Origin: Palaemon carinicauda
Taxonomy: Eukaryota; Arthropoda; Malacostraca; Decapoda; Palaemonidae
Assembly (NCBI RefSeq): GCF_036898095.1
Contig: NC_090728.1
Coordinates: 93,787,904-93,851,903, forward strand
DNA: 64,000 bases
Reading direction: 5' to 3'
Shown one piece after another: positions 11,852 through 22,207 of this stretch. Numbering within the stretch: position 1 is the stretch's first letter; every line of letters begins with the position of its first letter. The notes beneath the pieces are model-generated. The model made no database searches. It was not told the origin of the DNA and worked only from the letters and a program-made list of their open reading frames with translations. The position numbers and the translations under genes were made by a program.

Positions 11852-12697
11852 TGTTTGAATAATAAAAATGCATTTAGATTTTCCAGTACCACAGAACTTT
11901 TCAAGTTTACATTGAGTAATCACAATATTTTCAATTTTCTTTCTACCCCATACCATCCTAGACAATAAAGTACTGTACTGTACATTCATTTCAATCAAAT
12001 GATAATTGTTATAGAATAGTGCACAGTACATGGAATTGAAACTCATACATTAAAGCCTAATATTATACAATACGTACTCTGAAAAGAATGTTGTCAAGTA
12101 TTATTTAAGAATGTATAAAGAAAATAGTGGCTATTTCATTTTAGCAGAATGTCTGCAAATACCAGCTAACAATAATTTTCAATAATGTTATGCAGTATGA
12201 ATGAAAAAGTTTGACATACTTAAAGTAAGACTTTCTCTCCCTTAAAATTCATGCAATAAAAGGACATATCTTGACACTTCATAATAGAAAACCAAAATCA
12301 TTCAAAAAGTCTTTAAAAATTGCTATTATATACACAGTATTTTAGTACTGTACTAACAACATTATAGCCAATAATAAAGTCACACACAATCACAGTAATT
12401 ATTCATGTAAAGCTAGCAGTCACCTTTGGGTTTGCTAAGAAAATTTGGAAATATGACAAGTTATGTCAACCAAAGTATATTCAAATTTGTCGATAAAAGT
12501 AGTGCCAGTAACATGGACACCAACAAAATACAATAGGACAGTGGTCATACCAGAATATGGACACTGTATGTAATGGTCATTATTAATGCATTTACAGTAT
12601 ATGTAGAACTTGCAAATTGTAACATACTTATAACTATACATTCCACAATAGAACAAGTGCAAGATTTCCAAATTTCATACCAGTTTTAGTAGATTAG

Positions 12698-12699
<2 letters not shown>

Positions 12700-12775
<76 letters not shown>
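12700..12775. repeat. (AT)n microsatellite
   Basis: A pure run of about 37 AT units. Confidence 0.98.
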
Positions 12776-12780
<5 letters not shown>

Positions 12781-13817
12781 TTAAAGTGGTTAGCACAATG
12801 CTCTTGAAATTCACAAAAGATATTTTATAAAACTTTCATAATAATTTGGTAATTACTGTACTTCATCAAAATAGACCTGAACTTTAGGTAATAAACTCTT
12901 ATATTATCAACCCTTGTTCTATACAACCCTTACACTGCTATAGCTAATGATATTACATCACTCCAAACAAAGAAGCAACCAACTCAATTGCCAGTGCTGG
13001 CAAAATATTTTTGATAAAACTACCTAATGGGGAATATTTTCCACTTCCATATTCATGTACTGAATTCCAGAGATTAACCAATTTCAGGTTGAATGGATTC
13101 CATCTGAAATACCGGTTTACATATAATTATTGATAAAAATGAGTGTGGAGGTGAAATAGTACTCTCTCCACTGTACCCTGATACAGTTTGATCAAAATGC
13201 ATGAGGTGGCAAGTACCCAAGTTGGTACAGTACTGTATTTGACTTTCTAAAATAGATGGCAACCCTGGCATTTGTTCATGAAACCTATAATAGGGGTTAT
13301 GATAACCTGCAAACCAAGCAGATTACACAGTATGTAGTTTACAAAACTGACTGTTAGCCTTTTGCCAAATAATTTGACTATAATCACTTCCTGTAATATC
13401 TGTACTGTTCAGCAAATGCTGTCTGCCATTACAATGTTAGCTGTAAGCTTTTAGTGTGAAAGAGAGAACCTATTCTTAGGGTGTCTTCATCTCGCCAATA
13501 ACCTAATTCGTATCTCATCCATGACCTATGGCCCCTTTAAGTCAGTCCTATTGTGTTTAGCAATAGTAATTCTATTACCAAAGTTATAAAAACAAAACTG
13601 AAAAAGAAAATTAAGTGTTATGTTAATGTTCAAGGACTGAGTAGTCAGTCAATCAACACATAGGCTTAGAGAGAATAGTTTATACCACTCTTTTGGTTGT
13701 CCTTTGTTACCAAGCCAATATCTGGTTTGGTATGATATATACTGTATATCAAACATTACCATTGATACCTGTGATTATCAATAATAATGCTCAACCTACA
13801 CCCATTTCCTGTATAAG

Positions 13818-13931
13818 CTTTCTTATTTTGAAACAGTACTTTCCAGTCCTACTGTTTTCAACAAATGTTTCCATCTTTCTTATTTTGAAACAGTACTTTC
13901 CGGTCCTACTGTTTTCAACAAATGTTTTCGA
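13818..13931. repeat. 57-bp tandem duplication
   Basis: The unit starting CTTTCTTATTTTGAAACAGT at 13818 is repeated at 13875 with about one or two mismatches, a recent local duplication. Confidence 0.9.
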
Positions 13932-14831
13932 AAATCTTTCTTTATATAATGCAACTAAGCTATCAGTCTTAATACCGGAGATGAAGCTTAATACCAAAGG
14001 AATACTCTTCAAAACATTAAAAGGACATGAAGGCAAAAGCTCCAGGACAAGATTGAGAATATGTTGACAAAAGAAAGTCAGATCCTTGATTACAAATAAT
14101 AACTGAATATTCTATTTTGTAATTTTCTTTGGTCACAACCACATTTTTTCATATGAACCAATTTTCAAAACCTCTCTATATCAACACATTATAACATACA
14201 CAAATAGGACAATACAGTTACACTTTTATAAAAACATTACAAACCAATGCAAAACACATGTTTTAAACATAGCTAAATTTAGTAAATAAAATATTAACTT
14301 ACACTGCTATGTGGTGACAATTACATTGTCACACAAAATCAAAATGTGCAAGTAGTAAACAAAGACAACTCATATGAGTAAGGACTAGAGGGGCTCTCTC
14401 AGTTTTGTTGTAAGCCAGCTTAATTTCTAACCAGTAACTGTATTAATTTTACTTTGATAATATGGGAAGAGTTGAGAATGTAATTCAAAATGTAGGCAAA
14501 TATCTGAGATTATATTGTTGTGACAACCCTATTCACCTTTAAATGTGTGCATTTTAAGAAATTGCCAAAATCTTCAGTTACTAACACAAACAAAATTTAT
14601 ACTATAATCAAAATTAGACTTAAAACATTGTGTTCTATAATCCAATACAGTGTATATCAATACTATTTAAACAGTACTGTAGTACATTTGCGCTACTGCT
14701 GTTTATGGTCAAACTTCAACGAATATTGCAAATGCATAAATATGGATGCACAACAAAAAGAATATTTATAATGAATTGGACTGGAATAAGAATTTCAGGC
14801 TAGAGGCCATGCACTAGGACTGTTCAGATAA

Positions 14832-15154
14832 GGGATTTTGACGAAGGAAAAATCTATTTCTGGGAAGAGGCCTGTGACGCCCGGTGAGAAAGGTCCTTCC
14901 TTATACCTTTCCTAATATAAATCTTCCAAATATACTAGAGAAAGATAAAAGCATGGAATGCAGAGGTTACAACCCTCGCGCGAACACCTTGTAGGTGTCG
15001 TGTATTAAACAAAGGCGTGTGTAAACCACTATTCACAGGTTGTCTTCCATTTAGATAATCCCTTCATCAATGGGGAGGGCCGTGACAGGCCCTAGATAAC
15101 ATGGTTGAACTCCCCAACGACACCTACCACGCGCGCCCTCTAGGACATCCTTCT
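14832..15154. repeat. DIRS A left inverted terminal repeat (3' end of element)
   Basis: It is the reverse complement of 22208-22503 over nearly its full length. Shared landmarks are GGCGTGTGTAAACCACTATT and GACACCTACCACGCGCGCCC. The left repeat is about 27 bp longer at its outer tip (GGGATTTTGACGAAGG...), the usual asymmetry of DIRS ends. Confidence 0.93.
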
Positions 15155-15220
15155 GCAAGAACATATGGCTTGGCAAGGAAAAAGAGGGGTGGGGTCCGTA
15201 TCAAATAACCGGGAAGGGTT

Positions 15221-15308
15221 TCACCGGGCGTCACAGGCCTCTTCCCAGAAATAGATTTTTCCTTCGTCAAAATCCCTTTTCTGGGGGGCCTGTGACGGCC
15301 GGTGAGAA
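15221..15308. repeat. DIRS A internal complementary region
   Basis: The first part is the reverse complement of the left tip, including the extension that the right repeat lacks. From 15277 (TTTTCTGGGGGGCCTGTGAC) it is the reverse complement of the right tip. The join at 15276/15277 therefore defines both outer ends. In DIRS1 this region is the template proposed for completing and circularising the cDNA. Confidence 0.92.
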
Positions 15309-15681
15309 TGTACCAGAGAATGCCTTCCAAGCCCAATAAATTAATAACATAATAAGGAGAAAACAAACACCATGTAAGGCAATAATATAATACTGTAAGT
15401 AAACATAAATCATAAACTAGCCATAGGCATAGGGGATGTAATGCTAAAATAATATGAGGACCAGGGATCACCTGAGTGTCCCGTCGTGAAAGGAATCAAC
15501 CTTACATGTCTAAGCATATCTAAACTTTAAAGGAATGATAATTACAATAACAGTTAAATCATAACAATTAAACATGGCAAAATAACTTAGGGCTAACGAA
15601 CCACCCAGGAGAGTGGCGACGTGGTGTGAGAGGTGGTCAGGAGGGAGGAGAGAAGAGATGGAATAAAGAAATAATCAGAGA

Positions 15682-18438
15682 TTAATGGGGGGAGATAAGA
15701 CTCCCCGCTGCAACCGTAGGGTATTTAAGGGCCTGTAAGTTCTTTAGATAGTGGCGTTTGAAAACCATAGGAGACTTCCAACCCGTGTATTTTTTAAGGT
15801 CATCAAAGTCCATATTCTGGAAGTAATTGATAGAGGTAGCTATTGACCGTATATCATGAGCATGGGGAAATGATTCCGGGTTAGCATGTTTAATGAAGTA
15901 GAGGATTTGTTGTCTGATACCTTGAATGGTCAAAGTACCACCTTGTTCCCTGATAAATAAGGGGCCAGACGAGCGGGTGGCAGATCTAGCTAAAAAGGTC
16001 CTGAGAGTAGTGACTGGACACAGCGAAGGATCCTGGGGAAGAGAGATGATCTTCCAAGGGGACCACCTATTTTGCGGGTCCTCATTTTTTGCTAGGAAAG
16101 CTCTGTCTGGGGTAAGCAGTACTTCGCCTGTAGGGAGGAAATCTATGTTTTCCGGGTTACGTGAGAGCGCTGCTAGTTCTGAGATTCTAGCACCTGAGGC
16201 CATAGCTGATAGAAATAACGTCTTCCTAAGCAGAGTGATATAAGAGCAGGACTCGTTGTCAGTGTCCGACGCGAGTTTGAGGACATTGTTCAGAGACCAA
16301 GAGACTTTTTGTGGCCGATCCAACGGCCGAAGCCTAGCACATGCTTTTGGAATAGATGAGAAATAGGAATCAGCTAGATTAATGTTAAACCCAACCAGGA
16401 ATATCTTCTTCAGAGCTGACTTGATGGTAGTTATAGTGCTAGCTGCCAAGCCCTTGTCAAATAAGAACCTAAAGAACGAGATGGCTAAATTCGGAGTCAT
16501 ACGAGTGTGGTCTGAATTCTTTAAGAAACCTGCTAATTTCTTAACAGCCGAATCATATTGACGAATTGTCGAGTCCCTTTTGTCCGCTTCGATGAAGAGA
16601 ACGTTTTCTGGGTCAATGTTTGCGTCTTTATGCGCTGCAAACTTCATGAAGTCCACAAAGTTAGGGTTTTGGCTATCCTTGAGGAATCTGACACAGTCTG
16701 TGTTTGAATTACTTGGGTTAGTTTGGGGAATGGAATCCGGAAGGGTCGGAGTTTCAGCTCGAGGAGGAGAGGAAACCAACTGCTCTTTGGCCAGTGAGGT
16801 GCTACTAAGGCCACTGTCCCCCGGAAGGAGCGTAGTTTGTGCAATACTTTCATTAGAAGATTCACTGGTGGAAATAGGTAAATCTTCCTCCAATGGTTCC
16901 AATCCAGGGTTAATGCGTCTATGGCATAAGCCTGAGGGTCCATGTTTGGTGTCACATAACAAGGAAGTTTGTGATTCATCTGAGTTGCGAATAGATCTAC
17001 CTGAAGGCCCGGAACCAGCCTGAGTATCCACTGGAATGAAATTATGTCCAGAGACCATTCTGATTCCAGTGGTTTCATCCTGGATAGTGAGTCCGCTATC
17101 ACATTCTGGACTCCCGCTAGGTGGGTTGCTGACAGGAACCAGTTCTTTTCTGCTGCCAAGGTGAAGATAGTGACCAGGATCTGATTCAGGTTGGGCGACT
17201 TGGATCCTCCTCTGTTGATGCAGTGTACTACGGCTGTGCTGTCTGACACTACTCTGATGTGGGTCGACCTCGGAGGAGAGAGCCTCTTCAGGGTCAAGAA
17301 CACTGCCATGGCTTCGAGAACATTGATGTGGAAGTGTTTCATGGCGGGTGACCAAGAGCCCTGAAACATCTGACGTTCGTAGTAACCCCCCCATCCACTC
17401 AGAGACGCGTCTGTATGAATTGTCACTTGTGGGGGTGGGAATTGAAGAGGAACCGATTTGGAAAGGTTCTTCGATTCGGACCATGGCTGTAATCTCATTT
17501 TCAAGACAGAGGGGATTTTCGAGACCTTGTCTCTTAAAGGTACTGTGGCTCTCTTTCTCCAAACTCGATTGATGTCTTTGAGTTTGGCTTTCAATAGGCG
17601 ATCTGTTACTGAGGCGAATTGCAGAAGGCCGAGGATTCTTTCTAAGGCTCTTCTGGACACCTGCCTGTGTTTTAGAAAATTCTTGACCTTGGAAGCTATT
17701 TCTCTTACCTTTTTGGGAGGTAGAACCAGCTTGTGCCGTGCAAGGTCCCACTGTATGCCTAACCATTCGAAGCGGTCTGATGGAAGTAGGCGGGATTTTT
17801 GGAGATTGACCCGAAATCCCAGGTTGGCGAGAAAACGAAGTACTTTCTTCGTAGCTCTGTTGCACTCCAGGGCTGACCGAGCCCAAATAAGCCAATCGTC
17901 CAGATAAGCAACGATCTGAATCCCTTGGTTCCTGAGTTGTTCTAGCACCGTCTCTCCCAGTTTCGTGAATATCCTGGGTGCAATGTTGAGGCCGAAGGGC
18001 ATGACTTTGAATGCAAAGGCTTTCCTGCCTAGACGGAAACCTAGGTAAGGAGAGAAGTTTCGAGCTATTGGTACGTGATAATAGGCGTCGGTAAGATCGA
18101 TAGAGGTGGTGACGGCCCCACGGGGAAGCAGGGTACGTACCTGAGAGATGGTCAACATCCGGAACTTGTCGCAGAGGATGTAAGAATTTAGCTTTGACAA
18201 GTCCAGGACCACTCTCAATGCCGACGAGCCTTTCTTCGGAACTGTGAACAGGCGGCCTTGGAACTTCAGCGATCGAACCCGTTTGATTGCTTTTTTCTGT
18301 AGTAACTCGGTGGTGTACTCTCTCAGAATGGATGTGGGTCTCTGGAAGAAGGTCACTGGTGGAGGAGGGGAACCTTGTGACCATTTCCACCCCAAGCCTT
18401 TGGAGACTATGCTGTGAGCCCACGGACTGAAGGTCCAA
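15682..18438 (-). CDS. DIRS A tyrosine recombinase frame (918 codons)
   Basis: The C-terminal third is a phage-integrase-family tyrosine recombinase that would integrate the circular cDNA. An N-terminal core-binding-like helical part (DSTIRQYDSAVKKLAGFL) precedes the catalytic domain. Visible catalytic residues: Arg751 in SGARISEL, His861-x-x-Arg864 in HAHDIRS, Trp887 in TGWKSP and Tyr897 in RHYL. The recombinase proper needs only about the last 330 residues. The upstream 590 codons lie across the RT/RNase H gene in another frame and look low-complexity (Ser/Arg/Pro-rich), yet contain no stop. The frame opens with TTG, not ATG, so translation probably depends on frameshifting, splicing or re-initiation. 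It ends at 15682, 962 bp past the RT stop, exactly as in copy B. Confidence 0.9.
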   Translation of the reverse strand: MDLQSVGSQHSLQRLGVEMVTRFPSSTSDLLPETHIHSERVHHRVTTEKSNQTGSIAEVPRPPVHSSEERLVGIESGPGLVKAKFLHPLRQVPDVDHLSGTYPASPWGRHHLYRSYRRLLSRTNSSKLLSLPRFPSRQESLCIQSHALRPQHCTQDIHETGRDGARTTQEPRDSDRCLSGRLAYLGSVSPGVQQSYEESTSFSRQPGISGQSPKIPPTSIRPLRMVRHTVGPCTAQAGSTSQKGKRNSFQGQEFSKTQAGVQKSLRKNPRPSAIRLSNRSPIESQTQRHQSSLEKESHSTFKRQGLENPLCLENEITAMVRIEEPFQIGSSSIPTPTSDNSYRRVSEWMGGLLRTSDVSGLLVTRHETLPHQCSRSHGSVLDPEEALSSEVDPHQSSVRQHSRSTLHQQRRIQVAQPESDPGHYLHLGSRKELVPVSNPPSGSPECDSGLTIQDETTGIRMVSGHNFIPVDTQAGSGPSGRSIRNSDESQTSLLCDTKHGPSGLCHRRINPGLEPLEEDLPISTSESSNESIAQTTLLPGDSGLSSTSLAKEQLVSSPPRAETPTLPDSIPQTNPSNSNTDCVRFLKDSQNPNFVDFMKFAAHKDANIDPENVLFIEADKRDSTIRQYDSAVKKLAGFLKNSDHTRMTPNLAISFFRFLFDKGLAASTITTIKSALKKIFLVGFNINLADSYFSSIPKACARLRPLDRPQKVSWSLNNVLKLASDTDNESCSYITLLRKTLFLSAMASGARISELAALSRNPENIDFLPTGEVLLTPDRAFLAKNEDPQNRWSPWKIISLPQDPSLCPVTTLRTFLARSATRSSGPLFIREQGGTLTIQGIRQQILYFIKHANPESFPHAHDIRSIATSINYFQNMDFDDLKKYTGWKSPMVFKRHYLKNLQALKYPTVAAGSLISPH

Positions 18439-18842
18439 CGGTCTCGAAAGTGGTAAAGTCTCCCCCCTACCGGAACTATATCATTGCAAGGGAGTGAATC
18501 TAGGTTCTTTCCCTCCTCGAGAACCCCTTGTCCTAGGTCCGCCTCGTTGACGGAACTGTCCTCTAGCCCTGTAGCTACCTCTCTGGTGTCCACGAAAGGG
18601 ACCTGAGGGTCCGTAGCTAGGGATGTATGCGGGTGAGGGCATCCAAACGGGGTTGGGTTGGGTACCTGGGGGAGCAGTGAGGTAGACCACCTGTTGAGGG
18701 TGTTTCGGCTGTAGAGGAGACGAAGCAGTGGGAGACTGTGAAGACGAGTGGGCAATCGACGATTGTTGGTAGTGACCTCGGCTCGTCTTGTAAGGGGCCA
18801 ACCTCTGTTTCTTCCTGAAGAAGTTTTGTTTTTGCCCTTCAA
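16644..18842 (-). CDS. DIRS A reverse transcriptase / RNase H
   Basis: The polymerase copies element RNA and the RNase H removes it. Core similarity begins near residue 126 (VGGRLYHFRD), just after the gag stop at 18481. Seen in order: GRLFTVPKK near 197; TSIDLTDAYYH with Asp249; MPFGLNIAPRIF near 281; YLDDWLIWA with the Asp pair near 315-316. The RNase H part has HTDASLSGWGGY, an LEAM Glu, SDST and ADSLSR, the D-E-D-D set. A C-terminal stretch with VDLFATQMN and YLFPPVNLL sits where DIRS1 elements carry a Dam-methyltransferase-like domain; I make that match only tentatively. The first 120 codons overlap gag in another frame and start with TTG, so they are probably not translated alone. A gag-pol frameshift or internal initiation is likely. 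Confidence 0.92.
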   Translation of the reverse strand: MKGKNKTSSGRNRGWPLTRRAEVTTNNRRLPTRLHSLPLLRLLYSRNTLNRWSTSLLPQVPNPTPFGCPHPHTSLATDPQVPFVDTREVATGLEDSSVNEADLGQGVLEEGKNLDSLPCNDIVPVGGRLYHFRDRWTFSPWAHSIVSKGLGWKWSQGSPPPPVTFFQRPTSILREYTTELLQKKAIKRVRSLKFQGRLFTVPKKGSSALRVVLDLSKLNSYILCDKFRMLTISQVRTLLPRGAVTTSIDLTDAYYHVPIARNFSPYLGFRLGRKAFAFKVMPFGLNIAPRIFTKLGETVLEQLRNQGIQIVAYLDDWLIWARSALECNRATKKVLRFLANLGFRVNLQKSRLLPSDRFEWLGIQWDLARHKLVLPPKKVREIASKVKNFLKHRQVSRRALERILGLLQFASVTDRLLKAKLKDINRVWRKRATVPLRDKVSKIPSVLKMRLQPWSESKNLSKSVPLQFPPPQVTIHTDASLSGWGGYYERQMFQGSWSPAMKHFHINVLEAMAVFLTLKRLSPPRSTHIRVVSDSTAVVHCINRGGSKSPNLNQILVTIFTLAAEKNWFLSATHLAGVQNVIADSLSRMKPLESEWSLDIISFQWILRLVPGLQVDLFATQMNHKLPCYVTPNMDPQAYAIDALTLDWNHWRKIYLFPPVNLLMKVLHKLRSFRGTVALVAPHWPKSSWFPLLLELKLRPFRIPFPKLTQVIQTQTVSDSSRIAKTLTLWTS

Positions 18843-20430
18843 CCCTCTTTTTGGCAGTGAGGCCCCACCTCACTTGCAAATTTTGATTTGCTCTCGCAGC
18901 GTCTTGTAGTACCTTGTTCACCTCCTCCTGAGGAAAAAGGTTCTTACCCCAGCAGGGGGAAGCTATCAGCCTATTCGGTTCATGCCTGATCGTGGCCTCA
19001 GAAAGAACGTGCTTCCTGCAACTAACCCGAGCCGAACAAAACTCGTGTAAGTCGATTTGGAAGGACAGAGACAGGTTCTTTGTGAATATCCGGAACATGG
19101 TCTCGGTCGGGTAAAGTGAGGTTAGGGACTCCACGGAGGTAATGGAGTGGAGAGACCTAGCCAACCTATTCCGTGCCTCAAACTCAGTCTTGAGAAGAAT
19201 ATCTGGTAATTTAGGAAGCTTCTCGGAGAACAGATTAGAGGCACAGTCTGGGTCTAACTTCCCTACTGTGAAAGTAGCGGGGGCATCATCCCAGATAGTA
19301 ACGGTACTCGGAATGAGCATGGAGGTGGGATCGGTCTCTTTAAGAGCTGGCATGGCAGAACCTTCTTTGATAGCCTGAAAAGTAAGAGCTGCCACTTTAT
19401 CTGTAATAGGCAAGGTAATACCTGGAGAAGCTGTAAATATGGTGTAGGCTCCTTTGTGTGGGGTGAGCTTGGAATTAGTGCAACCCCAGTCTGACAACGT
19501 CCTGGCCCAGAAAGATTGGGCCTGCTCTTTAGGGAATATTACCGTTTCCTTCGGTACCTTGTCTAACCTAACCAAGGCATGTTCTTTCAAACGCACGAAG
19601 CCGTTGAATGGGAATTCTAGTCCCGGAGGGTAAAATTCTAAGTCCTCTAGAGGACGGGTGCCTATGCCCTCTAGAGTTATGGCACCATCAATATATGGAG
19701 CATGTAAGGCAAACCTCCAAGGGTTGTTTTTCTCGAAGGGAGGTAACTTCGATGCGTCCGGGGCTGAAGGAGGGGGCATCTGAGTTCCGGAACGGATGAG
19801 ACTTGCCACCATATCTTTGAGCTCCGTCATAGCTCCTCGGTCTGCCCTAGACTGTTGAAGATATTGTTGTATCTGCTCTTTCACAATATCCCTGACCATG
19901 GCGGCGGATAAAGGGGGCTCCCGAGCTTGATCCTCTAACGAAGCCCTGGACTTAGTAGACTTTGACTTCTTAGGAGTCACGGTTTTAGGTATAGCAATAT
20001 GAACATCAGGATCCTTTGAGGGTCCCGGAACCGGTGACACTGATAATGGCAAAGCTGAAGGCTTAAAGGTACGTAGTGGCTTCACCTTGGGTCGTACAGG
20101 AATGGAGGAACCTAGAGTAGAAGCCGTAGGTTTATCAAAGCCGTGAAAGGAAGTAGAAGAGGAAGGAGTGTGGGGTGAAAGGGGGTCCACCAACTCAACA
20201 CCACCTACCTGCTCATCCATGGGTTCCTCGTCCAGACCTAGGTAGGGCTCGGCCTCCGTCACTAAAACCTCTTCCTCAGTTAGAATGGTTTCTCTAATCA
20301 CTTCAATTAACGGGGCTGCTGTCTCCGGTGGAACTGCTGCAGTAGTAGAGCCTGGGAATAGGCGAGAAGCCATGTCTCCATCAAGAAGATAGGGTGCGCC
20401 AGCAGGCGCATTCCTCCCAAACCCTGACAC
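18481..20430 (-). CDS. DIRS A gag-like protein
   Basis: This is the first frame of the element and probably its RNA-binding particle protein. The listed start is GTG. The same frame continues upstream to 20478, where a good splice acceptor (CTCTTTCAG) occurs, so the true N-terminus probably comes from an upstream exon; an in-frame ATG also exists about 20 codons inside. An acidic N-terminal third is followed by a coiled-coil-like segment (MVRDIVKEQIQQYLQQSR). A block shared with copy B follows (DASKLPPF.KNNPWR, GTRPLEDLEFYPPGLEFPF, RLDKVPKETVIFPKEQAQS). The C-terminus is Arg/Gly-rich (SYRARGQFRQRGGPRTRG), suited to RNA binding. There is no zinc knuckle. Confidence 0.85.
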   Translation of the reverse strand: MSGFGRNAPAGAPYLLDGDMASRLFPGSTTAAVPPETAAPLIEVIRETILTEEEVLVTEAEPYLGLDEEPMDEQVGGVELVDPLSPHTPSSSTSFHGFDKPTASTLGSSIPVRPKVKPLRTFKPSALPLSVSPVPGPSKDPDVHIAIPKTVTPKKSKSTKSRASLEDQAREPPLSAAMVRDIVKEQIQQYLQQSRADRGAMTELKDMVASLIRSGTQMPPPSAPDASKLPPFEKNNPWRFALHAPYIDGAITLEGIGTRPLEDLEFYPPGLEFPFNGFVRLKEHALVRLDKVPKETVIFPKEQAQSFWARTLSDWGCTNSKLTPHKGAYTIFTASPGITLPITDKVAALTFQAIKEGSAMPALKETDPTSMLIPSTVTIWDDAPATFTVGKLDPDCASNLFSEKLPKLPDILLKTEFEARNRLARSLHSITSVESLTSLYPTETMFRIFTKNLSLSFQIDLHEFCSARVSCRKHVLSEATIRHEPNRLIASPCWGKNLFPQEEVNKVLQDAARANQNLQVRWGLTAKKRVEGQKQNFFRKKQRLAPYKTSRGHYQQSSIAHSSSQSPTASSPLQPKHPQQVVYLTAPPGTQPNPVWMPSPAYIPSYGPSGPFRGHQRGSYRARGQFRQRGGPRTRGSRGGKEPRFTPLQ

Positions 20431-20478
20431 CCAAGTCCGGAGAGTAGCTCTCGCCTCCCTGAGAGATTCATCATCAGC

Positions 20479-20585
20479 CTGAAAGAGGAGAGGGAATTAA
20501 TGATGAAGTCAAAACTGAAGTCAATATACAAAGAGCAATTAATTCTTCGCAAAGAATATTAACAGGGCCACTAGAACCAACTTAC
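20479..20585 (-). other. Predicted 107-nt intron in the DIRS A gag 5' region
   Basis: On the minus strand a donor AGGAG|GTAAGT lies at 20586/20585 and an acceptor CTCTTTCAG|GC at 20479/20478. Joining them keeps one open frame: an ATG at 20627 gives MLCYGLSALLLSEE, which runs into ADDESLREARATLRTW and then the gag frame. Without splicing that upstream frame meets stops. This is an inference from sequence signals only. Confidence 0.5.
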
Positions 20586-20627
20586 CTCCTCGCTCAGGAG
20601 TAGGGCTGACAGCCCATAGCAGAGCAT

Positions 20628-22207
20628 GCATGCCTCCGGAAACCATATCGTATAGGGGGCTTGTCCCGGTTCCCGAGAGAAGGATATGGCGCAATGGGCA
20701 TGGGCCCGGCCATGGAATCAGTAAAGGCAGCGGAGCAGCCCCTGGCAGTGCAGCGGACTTTCTGTAAAAAGAAAGAAGACATAAGTCTGGATGTTCCTTG
20801 AGATTCTTGTCATTGACTTATGAATCAGAAACACTTAAATCTTAATTAATGTGTGAGTATGGTAGTAGCTAACACCTTAATAAAATAAGAAATTATAATA
20901 GAAAACCAGTAACCACATAGCATGAATCTCTAAACTTCATCGATATCACACTGTTAACTCCGGTTCTGGACTCCTGCTTGATCTCTGTTTTTACCGGAGG
21001 TCCGGTAGAAAAGGCCCGTCATCGTGAAATCGTGACCGTCTCCGGTACGATAACATTATCCTCAATGAATGAGTTATCTCCAGTGAAGCCGGAGATACGA
21101 TGAAAACGGGGGCCTTAACTGTGTAATTGTGATCAAACATGACAAAGGTTCGTGTGTAAAAGGCTTCAGCCGGAGTCCGAGTGCCGGATTTCACCGTTGC
21201 ACTCCAAAATCTGCTCCGGAACGATAACTAGTTCTCACCCAATGAGTATCCATTATAGCGGAGCATAACTCAAGTCGGAGCCAAGCATAACTCAAGGCGG
21301 AGCTAAGGGTGTCGGTATAAAACGACCCCAATTAATGACTCATACACTAACGTACCTAATAATAGTGTTAGCTATATTAACAGTAACCACATCAATAAAC
21401 CGTTTATAATATTAAACGTACTATCATCAATTCTGATACTGAGAAGAGGCCTGAATAACCCGTGATCGTATAAAAACGGAGAACGGGAAATTCACCTCTC
21501 TTACTCAAAGAAAACGAGAGAAAGGATAACTCATACCTGTAGAACAGGAAACGAGCACTCTATGCTTTCGCTCTCAAGGTTACATATTAAAAATTAACAT
21601 CACACAATAAATAAGAAATTTAATAAAATTGATTGCTTTTCTTAGTAATAGTAATAACGAAGAATAACGACAACGTAACCAAAAAACAAGGATATAGTCT
21701 AAAACGAACCCTCCAGGAGGGTACAAATTAACAGACTAAATCGCTAAGCTTTAAATCGTTACTATGCTTTAAAACGCTAAGCTTTAAACCGTTACTATGC
21801 TTTAAAACGCTATCTTAAATCGCTATTCTTCGTAGGTCTAAATTGGACTTGCAAGCAAATAAATACCATAGTAAAAATTAATAATAATTAATGATAACAT
21901 AAAAGGCCATAAAACGTAAGTGATATAACCTATCCGACAGATGGGCAAAATTAACTAGAAAATTTACCGAAGCGAACATACCCAAAATGGCTGCCGATAT
22001 CTCGGCAGGACAATCGCTTCCAAAACTAAAAACCACCATAATGGAAATAGAACAAATGCCCGGTACTGTCAAAAACTGCCAAAACAAACTATGGTACTTA
22101 ACATTGGTAAGGGTGAAGTAACAACGTCAGTCATGTTGAAATAACGAGAAATTCTTCGAAAAAACACTGTGCCCAAAAAAAACTATGCTTGCTTGAAGTC
22201 CAATTAA
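20628..22207 (-). other. DIRS A 5' leader (non-coding)
   Basis: About 1.6 kb lies between the right inverted repeat and gag. It holds many CCGGAG-type words at 20950-21320 and a 33-bp tandem repeat at 21742. No long coding frame is visible. Copy B has only a few hundred bases here, so the leader accounts for most of the size difference between the copies. Confidence 0.6.
21742..21807. repeat. 33-bp tandem repeat in the DIRS A leader
   Basis: The unit beginning CGCTAAGCTTTAAATCGTTA at 21742 is repeated at 21775 with one mismatch. A partial third copy starts at 21808. Confidence 0.9.

Larger units (their letters stand above)
11852..14831. other. AT-rich non-coding stretch
   Basis: Apart from the (AT)n tract and the 57-bp tandem duplication listed separately, I see no gene, terminal repeat or coding frame with family resemblance in this stretch. 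Confidence 0.45.

Noticed and set aside
16644..18438. Treating the first 590 codons of the recombinase frame as a confirmed protein domain
   Set aside because: The peptide is conserved between copies mainly where the overlapping RT is conserved; openness alone does not show translation.
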